Origin: Petrosia ficiformis | Lineage: Eukaryota; Porifera; Demospongiae; Haplosclerida; Petrosiidae | NCBI GenBank assembly: GCA_947044365.1 | Contig: OX345637.1 | Coordinates: 15,904,916 to 15,968,915, forward strand | DNA: 64,000 bases | Direction of reading: 5' to 3' | In this document: positions 12,036 through 23,800 of the stretch, in pieces | How positions within the stretch are numbered: the first letter of the stretch is position 1 | Layout of the letters: each line of letters starts with the position of its first letter | Program-made: the position numbers and the translations under genes | The notes under the pieces: model-generated | What the model was told of the DNA's origin: nothing | The model's input: only the letters and a program-made list of their open reading frames with translations | Databases searched by the model: none

Positions 12036-13678
12036 CTATGGCATGTATGTTCCCATGTGTACAGGTGAGGTTGATAAAGTGGAGATTCCATATGGAAAAT
12101 TAGTGATATTGAGACCTTGCATATCATGTGTAGGATAATATGTAGGAGATTGGAACATCATTCCACCAGGTGACCCCATCATACCAGGTTGAATGGTCCT
12201 TTGTCGCTCAATTTTGATTGGTTTCGATCCATCGGGACATTCTCCTTTTAGTTGCTGTTGTAACTCACCAAATGGCATACCTAACATTGACTCCACATCA
12301 CATACAAACCTGTATACATAACGTTTACCAGGTACTTTGTGAATAATATTCTTATCATAGTAATATCGTAAACCACGACTTAGTTTCTCGTAATTCATCT
12401 TGGGTTTGTTCTTGCGAGATCCCCATCTCCTTGCAACCTCTTCAGGGTCTATTAGTTTAAATTCCCATTCACGACCAGTCCAAGAAATACAGTTCTGGCA
12501 ATCTCTATCAGTCAATAATTCCAATAGAAATTGCCATAATTGGATTGGACCAGAACCTGTAATCAATAATAAATAATGAATTATTAGTGTTATACTGTAA
12601 TAATAATTACCTGAGGAAGCTCTGATTGGTGTTGGGGATGATATTGGTGAATGTGTTGGCGAATATGATGGTGAATGTAAAGGTGATGGTACTGGTGATC
12701 CTACAGGAGAGTTCACGGGACTACTGTATGGAGTAGATAGATCAGATCCACTAGGACTACCAGGACGATAGGGTGGTGGAGGAGGTCGTAAATGACTAGC
12801 ATTTGCTACAAGACTATTGAAATTGAACATATCTTCATTCATAATAGATGGTAGTGGTTTGTATTCAGATGAAATAGAGATTGATGGAGGACCTGTACAA
12901 ATAGTAATTATAAATAATTAATACTATCAGATTATTCATTTAGTGTACCTGTCAGAGGAGAGGTTAGAGTGGTTGGAGGTTGAAGATCAGAGGTCATATT
13001 TGGATGAAACATGAAATGATTATCAGGAAATAGATCAGCTCCTGGCAGTGGGTAGCCACTAAATATACTAACTGTATTATTATATAAAAGATTATAATAA
13101 TAATAGAGTAAGTGTATGTAATATTCACTAACCTGGTACAGCAGCTTTGAGTTTCTCTAGAAAACTATGAAGATTAGGTCCACACTCTTTAGCAATACCT
13201 TGAAACTGATGAGCAGTAAATGAACACAATTGTGTTCCAGTAATTCCCTAATTTCAATAGGCCAGTCAAATATAGTAATAATTACTATTATAAATATTAT
13301 ACCTGAAATAGCTGTAGATTTAATGGCAAACCAAATTCTTTTCCACACCATTGAGCCCACTGCAATACTTGATTCTCACTCCAGAGGCTAGGGTCTATTA
13401 GACAATGTGTTAACCACAATTAATCAAATAATTAACCACAAATACTTTTAAGTATTCACTACCTGGTGGCAATTGAGTTTGTAAAAAAAACTTGTGTGAG
13501 GCCTCGTCCTGTGAATATCTAGTATAGTCCTGAAATGTAGCTGAATAATCTTGACCAGTGGATTCACCAATACTAACAGGACGATCAAATGGCACTGTAA
13601 TTAGAAATTCAATACATTAATTATATTATAATCAAAGAACTAACTACCTAAAGGCAACATATACTGCACAGATACCAT
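12036..13678 (-). CDS. ETS transcription factor with Pointed and ETS domains (paralog B)
   Basis: Exons on the minus strand: 13648-13678, 13463-13594, 13303-13394, 13133-13247, 12949-13071, 12611-12892, 12036-12556; 431 residues. ATG 13678 is used; an in-frame ATG at 13660 is the alternative. The Pointed (SAM-like) domain, about residues 55-125, reads [16 protein letters not shown] ... [12 protein letters not shown] ... [10 protein letters not shown] Pro/Ser-rich linker follows (repeated SPV/SPI/SPT blocks, possible phosphorylation sites for proline-directed kinases). The ETS domain, about residues 261-345, is [15 protein letters not shown] ... [14 protein letters not shown] ... [17 protein letters not shown] plus ETS is the ETS1/ETS2/Pointed/GABPA layout, and the ETS sequence is closest to ETS1/2. 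The neighbouring paralog A lacks the PNT exons. Confidence 0.92.
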
Positions 13679-14354
13679 ACTCAACTTAAACTAAAGCTAT
13701 TGATCTAGGTGTCTGGTTTAAATCTAACAGTCAGACAGGAAGTATGGTTTAAAGTATAACATAACTATAAGGTATTCCCTCAGGAAAAGATAATGTTTGA
13801 TGATGACAAATATAATTATATATTAATTCCTCACCCACACTTCAGACAGCATGATCTAATATATCTGGTTAACCCAATCATGCAAGTGCAGGAAGTCGTA
13901 ACCAATTGAGTGGGTGAAGGTACAGTACATGTAAAGTATATTAGGAACACAAAGAGGACTTTGTACTGTGTATGTACTAGTAACATAATGTGACATGTCA
14001 AGTGCAAGTACAGAGTACATGTATGAGAGCATGTATGTACATATATGAGAGCATGTACATGTATGTACAGGTATGTACATGTATGTACATGCTTGTACAT
14101 ACATGTACATGTGTGTACAGTCTGCATGCTAATTAACACAGTCTAATCAGGATATATACTAATGATATTTGTTATTAACACCACATATTTGACATTGTTT
14201 TATTAATATAATTTTAGTGCTAAGAAAATGATAACATGCTTTAAATACAAAACATGAATACATGTTCCCCTTAGGCCAGGCCACAGTATAAGCTCTTGTG
14301 TACACGCATACAAATGTACATAATTACACACACACTACACAATGTACACATACA
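13679..14354. other. Intergenic: ETS B promoter side
   Basis: 676 bp between the ETS B start and the stop of the next gene. It contains a run of gtacatgtatgtacatg palindromes at about 14020-14115. The open frames there (13831-14139 minus) are products of this repeat. No coding evidence. Confidence 0.55.
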
Positions 14355-16305
14355 CTACATGTACATATTAATGTTTACTACAGGATGACTAGTACATGGA
14401 CAATATTCATGAATTAACATACAGAATATATCTTGTGGTTCATCAGGACTAGATATTGATATTTGAGGTGGTAACCGTGGTCTACTTGGCATTGATGTAC
14501 TTCTCCTCCTTTGTTCACCAAAATCTCTATCATTATCTGTTATTAACATATGTTTAGTATCAGGACCAGACATCAAACCAGCATGACCAGGGCTAATAGT
14601 AGATGGGTTGTTTGTAATACCACTACTCAATATATTATGCAGTAGAGGAGCTGATGGGTGACGATCCTGATGTGATAATGGAGGAAAGAGATATTCTTCT
14701 GAAGAAAATGCTCTATTTCTTTCATCATTATGATCTACTGACATGGGACCTTGTGGACTATACTGCATCTATAATGATATTCATAATTAATATGCTAATA
14801 TTTATTAAATAATACTTACATGAGGTGTATCATCAATACCTATACCAGGTAAGAAACTATCACTCAATGCATTGGATATCATTCTACCAGTATCACCTAG
14901 ACCTAACACACGTTCATTAGATCTCATCATTTCAGATAAATCATTTCCCGAGTTACTATCTGATGGAAGAGACAAATGACGTGGAGACAAAGCAGGTCCC
15001 AGATCCAAAGAATCCATATGAGTACCTAATGATTATTACTGAAAATGTGATATATAATTCCACAATTTTATTTACCTGAAATTTTACGTAAAATTCTTTC
15101 TCCCTCATCTGAAGGGCGTCTATTATGAACTCTGTCATCTAGAGGTCGTTCTAATCGTGTTCCACTTGGTGAAAACAGACCAAGTTTAAAAACATCAGCC
15201 GACAGAAATTCCTAATGAAATATTAATGTTGATGTTGACACATACATATTAAATCATGGATTCATTATAAGAGAGGAAGTGTTGGCTGAGTAAATGTGTG
15301 GGTGATTATCAAAAAGGATATTGATTTAAGTGTACAAAACAAAGCAAGATGGAGTTGTGTAATCCTTGATATAACCACTTGTCATTAAGAATTTCAATTA
15401 ATTGTCCACAACTAGTACCACTTGTACCAAACATTATTATACAACATGTTTAAACTTGGAGCTTGTTAGAGCATTCCATTCTTAATATTATAACAACACT
15501 TACAGCTTGCTTATATGAAGTGAGATGAGAACAGTGGCATTATAATTAACAGTACACATAATTTAATAACAGAAGTACTTACAAACATAATTAACACTAA
15601 TGAAATTACAGGAATTCTTTAAAATGGGACTCTTTTAAAAATACAATTGTGTAAACAATTAATACTTTATTATCTACAGTTAATTAATATATTTTTAAAG
15701 AGATAACATGTATCTCCAGAAAAAGCATGAAATAAAAGTTGCTTCAAGATTTATTATAATTATTCATTCTTTAATAATTTATTTAATATCAATAATACAT
15801 TGTAATTTGTAAGTCCACATGATTTCTATATAACTATTTTATATTCTTCAATAAGAAGACTCGTATTGAATTGTAGATCTCTGATATTGAATATCTAGAA
15901 CAAGCAGTTGATTGGCCTATTACCGCACTAATACAACTCATGAGTAGTATATGATTATATATAACGTACAGGTACATTACTAGATATACTAAAGAGTGGG
16001 AGGGGCTAACAGCGAAGACACTGTCTTTATTAATAGAAAACAAAATGACATTACGAGAAGATAGGTTTGTAACAAATACATATAATTTACATATAAACAC
16101 GATTTGTGTTAATATCATACCAATTATTATCATATATATATAATTATATATATATATATAGTCATAAATATAATATCAATATGTTATGTTAATAAACAAT
16201 AATGTCCATTATCAACACATTATAATTCCAAACCTGTTGAGGAGAGAATGTTGGAACTGGACTAGAATCAGGATGATCTCTTTCATTATTACCAATATCC
16301 ATCAT
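14355..16305 (-). CDS. Unrecognised 275-residue Ser/Pro-rich protein
   Basis: Minus-strand exons 16234-16305, 15076-15211, 14820-15025, 14355-14768 join in phase to give 275 residues. The start is ATG 16305, immediately after an acceptor; a 5' UTR exon ending at 16396 is likely because an in-frame stop precedes the ATG and the donor there is good. Visible features are EFLSADVFKLGLFSP near residue 25, an acidic/basic DEGERILRKI segment, many SP pairs and a basic RRRSTSMPSRPR stretch that could be a kinase site. There are no membrane segments. I do not recognise the family; it looks like a disordered regulatory protein. Its promoter carries an NRF1-type site at 16565. It sits head to tail with the TBRG1-like gene, whose stop is 77 bp upstream of that site. 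Confidence 0.65.
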
Positions 16306-16564
16306 AAACACTATATATATATATAATTATATACATGTATATATATATGATATCATAACACTAAACTGTATTATAATAATATTATATTCTCACCTTTGAA
16401 ACTCTTGTTCACCAAGCTTCTTTCAATCAATGTGGCATATAATAACACCTATACACTTGATAAGAATGACACTAAAGCTTGTTTAAACAATCAAAGGTCG
16501 AAAGTAAAAGTCTACTACCGTTACGTACAGCATAAAGTGCCAATCCAAGGGTCCTTATATCTAC

Positions 16565-16576
16565 TGCGCATGCGCG
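16565..16576. promoter_or_regulatory. NRF1-type palindromic site TGCGCATGCGCG
   Basis: Matches the NRF1 consensus (YGCGCAYGCGCR). It lies about 170 bp upstream of the donor of the presumed 5' UTR exon of the 275-residue gene. A near-identical site precedes nucleolin (44830). Confidence 0.6.
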
Positions 16577-16652
16577 TAAAACACACTTAAAATTTAATGA
16601 CATCAATAACTTTAATTGAACAATTAATAATAATAATATCGTTGTGATTATA

Positions 16653-19600
16653 CTATCTCCTGGTATCAATAATTAATTGACTGTCACTCTCATTATCAGA
16701 ACAAGAAGATAGACTAGATGATGAATCACGTTGAAGACTTGATAATTGTCTATTTATCATAACAGGGGCTAGGCTAGGATCTCCAGGAGGAGAAGAAGTC
16801 CGGATTTGTGACTTGTAAAATGTCTTTGGTTGTGATTTCACGATACCAATCTTTCTTCCTTTCCCTCTGACAGTAGAACTCGACTGTTGCTTGCCTCGTG
16901 TTAGTGCTTGTTGGAAATGTGTAGGTTTATATTTTGTACATTTCTCAGCATTAGACATTGTTTGGATTAGATTAAGAATAGTGGGATGTGAGAAGCCAAA
17001 GAATTCTGGACCAGATCCAGCATTAGTGGCTTGCTTGTCTCTATATTAAATATTATGTTGTTTTTATATAATGAAAGTATTTAATTTTAGTGATGATTTA
17101 AATATATTGTTTGTTAATATAATATTATTATCAATACACACACCTTGCTTCATTGATTGCCTTCAACACTGCATGATGACAAGCTGTAGCAGATGTGGCT
17201 TGTATTGGTTTATTTGGTGTTTCTTCTGATGCCATTTCAAACTAAAATACATGGTATTATAATCATGAGATTACAAACAACCTTTCTTGCAAAATTCTAT
17301 CAAATGCTTATGTATGTTATTCATTGCGTGTGCAGGAAGCCACACGTATTTGGTATCTAAGAAGCTTAACAAAAGCTCTTCCTGGATACCACATTTCATT
17401 GACTTCCCGTACAAAATATTTGGGTCAAATAGTAAACGATCAGACATAAGCATTTCAATATTTTACAGGCAAAATTCACTTTTGAAAGTTTCTACTTACA
17501 ATAGGAGCTTCTCCTCCATCAACAATACGACACACATAAAGACATCTTCGAGAAGGATCTATCATACTAGGATATGTTCGTGTACTTTCAAATCCTACTG
17601 GCCATATATATCTTTCGCTATGGAATGATGTACGTTCCCATACAATCTAACGACATTATAACAATCATATTTAATAGTAATGATATTCATTAGCTCACCT
17701 TACCAAGACTATGTACCTGTAAACCACCAATACGTATTGGGAACACAGGAGTACCTGTAATTAATGTATATTAACTAGTGTGTGTATATGTATATGTGAT
17801 AATCATTACCATCTGCATTTAGAGGTATCGGTTGAACACGTCTCACTCTTTTCTTTCTACCTACTAACAAATACAATAATACAATATTAATTATAATACC
17901 TGACTTCATTAAGTTTACATATTATGACGGGAGCTACACTTTAATCAACTGCACTTCTAAGTAGTACTAGAGTACTACTTTGTACTGTAATCATAGTAAT
18001 GTGTGAATTCCTTTTACATTTGTATGTGATAAAGGTGTAATACTGTGTAGAACATTTGAAGTATAGTGTACTTCACTCACAAAGTACAGTGATAATATGT
18101 CATAAATGTACATGTACCTTTGAAGTATTTTTATAGTTGAGAAGTGATGAAGTCACAGCATTAGTAGTTGGTACTGTACATGTGTAGGTGTACATGTGTA
18201 GGTGTACATGTGTAGGTGATGTTCATAACTGACATGACAAACTTTTAATTATCATTATGATGATCATCAATTAGCCAGGAATTAAAATTATTCTAGCAAT
18301 GCTGAACAGCCTCTCAACTAAGTGAGGACTTAAGTACAAGTACTTATATATGTACTTAAGTACAAGTACATACATGTGTACTTATTGTACTTAAGTACAA
18401 GTACCAATGTACTCATACATGTGTACTTATTGTACTGAAGTACAAGTACTCATACATGTGTACTTATTGTACTGAAGTACAAGTACCAATGTACTCATAC
18501 ATGTGTACTTATTGTACTGAAGTACAAGTACTCATACATGTGTACTTATTGTACTGAAGTACAAGTACTCATACATGTGTACTTATTGTACTGAAGTACA
18601 AGTACTCATACACATGTACTTATTGTACTGAAGTACAAGTACTCATGTACATACATGTGTACTTATTGTACTGAAGTACAAGTGCCAATGTACTTGGCAT
18701 CATGCCTGGAGTAGTATTAGTACCTTCCTCTCCTTTAGTTTCAGATTGAACTATTTTCTCATCTTTGTCACTATCACTTGATAAACTAGTTGATATATGA
18801 TCACGTGTTTGTGTAGATATTAACCCTTTAACTCCTGGATTTACTATTGATTTGGGACTTGATTTAGGAATTACTGGAGGAGGAGAGAGAGGTGACAAAG
18901 GTGGAGTAGATACCACTTTAATTAGTTTAGGAGGTGGTTTCTTTGTTTTATGAATTAGTTTTTCATTAGTAACAACAGCTGATGTAACTTTTCCTTTACT
19001 GTTTTTCTTATTCACTGGAATGTCACGACTTTCAACATCTAATAATCTCTGAAGTAAATACCTGTATGATAATAAAATAACGTAGTCACATGATAATCAC
19101 ATGATTTACTTTTTTTGAGCCTGTGCTTGTTCAATATTTTCTTGTATATCTTGCAGCTGATTTGCTAATGATACATTATCCTGATAATATATAATTATTA
19201 TATTTAATGATAGGGGTTCTACTCCTTACCATTATGAGTCTTTTGGCTATTGATTTCAAATAGCGATATTTCTTATGATATAGTATATCATCACTATCAC
19301 TAGCTGAACTATCAGATGAGGAATCTGATTGGTCAGTTTGAGGACTGTGTCTGTGACTTTTCTTACTTCTTGGTTTAATAATCACAGCTTTTGGAATAGG
19401 TTCATCTGGATCACATGACAGTCACATGATACAGTTATAAATACACTATACTTACCATCACAAGACATTGGAAGTAGTATAGGTGTAATACTTGGTCTAC
19501 TACTAAAAGGATCCTTTAAACGAAACCATCCCATCTTTCCTGGAACTCTCTGAAACTTTGAATTCACTTTATGAGTCTATAATTATAATAAATTATAACT

Positions 19601-20781
19601 AGTGAATAGTAATATACATGCACCTGTCGATATAAAAGTGTTTCAAGACTTGTTCTACAACTTGAATTAACCATGTTGAGTTTCATAACACGATCAGTTA
19701 AATCTCTAATATGCATTTCTGGTCCCTCAAGATGGAGAATATACTAAAAGAAAGATATAATTATATGATTGCATGTGGTAATAGTCTGTAAGTAATTAGT
19801 AGATCATGAATGAATGACTGAAGATAATCAGATGTGACTCTTTAAAAGTGTGGATGGAATTATTTATATAAAATGTAGGGATAATTGTAAGACCAATCTT
19901 CATAGCTAGCAGAGTAGCAAATAACAGCAAATATTTCCTGATCTAAATATGTATTATATTCATAAAATAAGAAAAACATTGCCAGGTGTATATACTGGTC
20001 TGGTTAAATAACAAATACACTACAAATTAATTAGTATATCCAGGTAGGCCTGCTAAGTTACTTGGATCAATGGTAAAGAACAGACCAGCGCTACTACAGC
20101 TACGAGAAGCCATAGAAAATTAAAACGCAGAGAGGTGGGTGGGGTCACGTAACATCCGGCCTAGGCCAGCCTTGAAGTTCTGTCGTGAATGTTGAACCCA
20201 GGAAATAGGGAACGAGAGTGTGCAGCACAACCCCTCCATAAAGGTGGCTAAAGTTATTAGCTACGTAGTGCAGCGATGCAGTAGGCCTATCATTGTTAGG
20301 TTATCATGAGAGCAAGGTTATAAGGAAGGAATGTTTCACTATTAATATTCAGTGGGTGGGGTCATAAACAACACAGCTACAGGATGCCACGTGATCCCAC
20401 CCACCTCCGTGCCAGCTTCTTGTAGCTGTAGCAGCACTGCTCTGTTCTTTACCATTGATCCAGTTACTTTATACTACAGAAGTGATCAACTGGAAAGAAT
20501 GGCATCTCGAGTGAGTATGCATGAAGAATAGTCTTGAACAGCAACCCGTAGTTAATGTTTACTGCCTAGGATAGAGGACACACCCACTCAAATTGATAGT
20601 GTCAAATTCCCACCCTCATCACATATATATATATATATTATATATAAATATATATATATAATAATTTGCTGTACCTCTGCAGCCTCAAGCCATGTCATAG
20701 CTGATATTGGAGATCTACAGTAATAATGTTAGTAATAATTTATAATTATTTATAAAAAGAAGCTCACTTTTCAACATTCAT
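16653..20781 (-). CDS. TBRG1: TBRG1-like FYRN/FYRC protein with N-terminal HARE-HTH domain
   Basis: Nuclear chromatin-associated protein of the TBRG1/NIAM type. Exons on the minus strand: 20768-20781, 20675-20714, 19624-19743, 19456-19576, 19230-19405, 19110-19180, 18724-19061, 17810-17860, 17699-17754, 17500-17646, 17144-17241, 16653-17040; 539 residues. The N-terminus MNVEKSPISAMTWLEAAE continues as HLEGPEMHIRDLTDRV ... FQRVPGKMGWFRLK, which fits the HARE-HTH (ASXL/HB1-type) winged helix, about residues 11-80. Next comes the TBRG1-type coil KKYRYLKSIAKRLIM, a Ser/Pro/Lys linker, then FYRN (about 320-378: WPVGFESTRTYPSM, CLYVCRIVDGG) and FYRC (about 380-465: FFGFSHPTILNLIQ, NAEKCTKY). Vertebrate TBRG1 has no HARE-HTH domain as far as I know. 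The first coding exon is only 14 bp. The gene shares a 68-bp promoter with TOMM70. Confidence 0.85.
18330..18690. repeat. 38-bp minisatellite in TBRG1 intron
   Basis: About nine units of gtacttattgtactgaag and acaagtactcatacatgt, each rich in the palindrome tgtactt/aagtaca. It ends about 35 bp from the donor at 18723, inside the intron after exon 18724-19061. Confidence 0.85.
20063..20462. mobile_element. 400-bp MITE in TBRG1 intron
   Basis: Inverted arms of about 50 bp: TGGATCAATGGTAAAGAACA at the left, mirrored at the right and ending at 20462. The flanking 6-bp sequence GTTACT is duplicated (20057-20062 and 20463-20468). No coding capacity. The superfamily was not assigned. Confidence 0.85.
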
Positions 20782-20849
20782 CCTAGGTCACATGCCAAAC
20801 GAACTAAATCATGTGATTAGTCACGTGTTCACCCACGTGGCCTTTTAAG
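20782..20849. promoter_or_regulatory. 68-bp divergent promoter with two CACGTG boxes
   Basis: Only 68 bp separate the TBRG1 and TOMM70 start codons. Two perfect CACGTG E-boxes lie at 20822-20827 and 20834-20839, 12 bp apart, preceded by a related tcatgtga. CACGTG is bound by bHLH-ZIP factors of the USF, MYC/MAX and MITF/TFE classes. Given the size, transcription start sites and 5' UTRs must overlap the promoter core. Confidence 0.75.
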
Positions 20850-23800
20850 ATGTCGAAATACTTGGCTAGTCTTTCTTCATCTGCTACTGCTTCTGGTACT
20901 GGAGGGGAAGGACATTCTGGCTTCTCAAAATGGCAGATATTAGCACTTCTCGGGTTAGGTGTATCTGCAGCAGCTGTTAGCATTGGAGCAGTTTATTTGT
21001 GGAGAAGAAGGACTAGTAAAAGACATAAATTACCAGATAGGAGTGTTGAACCCCAGGAAGATGGTACTGTTGAGAGTAAGAGTAGTACAATAGAGACTGA
21101 ACCACAACTTCCTGTAAGTTATTTTATATATATATATACTAATAATTTATTTGTAATAGGGTAAGTCTTTAGATAAAGCATTGGAAACTAAACGTCAAGG
21201 GAATGAGTATTTTAAACAAAAGAATTTTGATGAGGCTATCAAGTGTTATGAAGAAGCTATTGAATGGTGTCCAGTGGATAAACATGACGATCTTGCTATA
21301 TTTCATCACAATATAGCTGCATCTTATGAAAATATGGTAATAATAATAATAACCTCTTTATTAATTGTTATTGAATTTTAATTGTATTTTGTTTCAGATA
21401 AGCACAGCAAAAGAAGATGAAAAGGTGATTATAATTAATATGTATTGACCATGCTGATCTCGTAACATTTAATTCCTGAAATGCAATTAAAATATTTATC
21501 CAGGAAGAGCTACATGCTATATATCATTCATAAAGCTGCAGTGAATAGTAGTTTTGGTGTATGGATATTTGCTTAGCTTAACCAGCGAATATTTGCTTGC
21601 TTTCAGAGAAATGTTATCATATCTCATTTCTAGGGAAATATCAACTGTTAGCTCATCATTTTGCTGTAATTAATTACTATAGATGTTTATAACAACAGCC
21701 TAAGCTTCTAAACTACTTATTCAGTACTCTACAGGTATAAAAAGCGAGTAACACGGAGCAAGAAACTTCTCTGTGGACATTTTATTGCTTCCCATGTTAA
21801 TTTCGGCACGTGCAAACATTAAATGAATATCATCCAGATGCTAAAATACATTAAAATACTGAAATATCAAATTGATGTCCAAACAATGAATATATGTTGC
21901 AACCTTAGTAATTGGTATATGTTGGGTTTCTTTGCAAAATGGAATCACTTCATCAAAGAGGATTAGTAATTAGTGTTTTGTTACATTATTTTCATTATAG
22001 ACTCAATTGTGGAAAAAGGTTATTCAAAGATGTACTCAAGCGATTACACTAAATAAAAGATATTTGAAACCAATAGTCCAATTGCACAGAAGGAATGGAA
22101 TTTATCGGCGATAAATAATTGCACGTGACGTCACGACTGGGTGCTGTGGTTGCCAGCAAAAATACATTGACTTCTATGGAAACAGGGTGGCAACTAAGAT
22201 AAAAAGTCTTATCGCTTGCATCTATACGGTACTATTCTAAATTAACGAATTGCAACTAAAACTAGAATCTTCAGAGAACGTGTCAAAGTTTGTTCGAAGT
22301 CGAAAGTACGAGTAGTTCTAGAGATACAGGAGCCAATGACCGGTCATAAGTGTTGTGTGTGTGGAAATACCAAAGCGAAGGAACCTGGGTTGTCCTTTCA
22401 TCGAATTCCCAAGGAACCAAGCAGAAGAGCTGTCTGGCTGCAAGTGTTTATGTTGACTGAAGAAGACATGAAGCCTAGCACCCGTGTGTGTTCTCGTCAT
22501 TTTCCTGATGGAGACGCAAGCAAGATTCCAAATGTAAATTTAGGTAAGAGATTTGCATCTCCAATGAAGCAAGGGCCCAGAGCTAAGAGAGCAAAGGAAA
22601 GAGATGAGCTGAGACAGTTAAGAGAGAGTAGTTTGACAAGTGTGTCTGAATGTAGTCATAGTAGATCTGTAACTCCAGCACCCTCGACACCCACACCCGA
22701 AATTCATACTACAGTGGTAGGTGAACAACTTTCTAGTGACTATTCAGTTCATGAAATACCAACTGACCCACATACTTCATCAGAACACCCATCAGAACAA
22801 ATAGAAATTAACCATGCTCTTCTTGCTCGTATTGAGTTCTTGGAGGCTGAAAATGCAAGTTTGAAGACAAAGAAGAATGAAAAGGGCTACTTTCGACTAG
22901 AAGACATACAGCATGATGATAAATTGGTTCATTTTTATACAGGTTTTGTTTCATTCAAGGTGTTTCTGGACTTCTTTGAGTTTCTAGGACCAGTTGTTGA
23001 ACACCTTAATTACTGGGGCTCAAAAGAAAGAAATCGTGTACGACAACGTAGTAGAAAGTTGGACCCCAAAAATCAATTTTTTCTTACTCTCATAAAACTG
23101 AAGCTGAATTTAAAATTGACAGACCTGGGTTTTCGGTTTGGCTTATCAGTTTCTCAAATTTCACGGTATCTCACAACTTGGATATCTTTTTTGTATCATC
23201 ACCTAAAAGAAATTGATTGGATGCCTGCTGTAGACCAAGTCCTTGGAACACTGCCATCTGCATTTAAAGCGAAGTTTCCGACAACATATGCAATTATTGA
23301 TGGTAGTGAGGTTTTCATTGAGACACCTTCTGACTTGCATATGCAGTCATCGACATGGAGTGAATATAAACACCACAATACAGTGAAATTTTTAGTTGCT
23401 TGTACTCCAAATGGATCAATTTGCTTCATATCACATGTATATGTTGGATCTATATCTGATGTTGAGCTTACTCGTGTTAGTGGTTTCCTAACTGCTCTAG
23501 AAGATAAACCTGGTATTTCGATAATGGCAGACAGAGGATTCACAATAAAGGATATGTTAAAAGAGCTCAACATTGATTTAAACATCCCACCCTTTCTGGG
23601 ACAACGAAAACATTTACCACCTCAAGAGATTGAAGCAGGAAGAAAGATTGCTTCCCTTCGAATCCATGTTGAGCGAGCCATTGGCAGAATGAAAACTTAT
23701 AGTATTTTGAAGGGGACAATACCAATCTCTATGGCACGTATAACTAATCAAATAATTTTTGTTTGTGCTTTTCTGACAAACCTACAACCAGCTCTTGTAC

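Noticed and set aside
23199..23585. Minus-strand frame of 128 residues
   Set aside because: Shadow of the transposase coding sequence.
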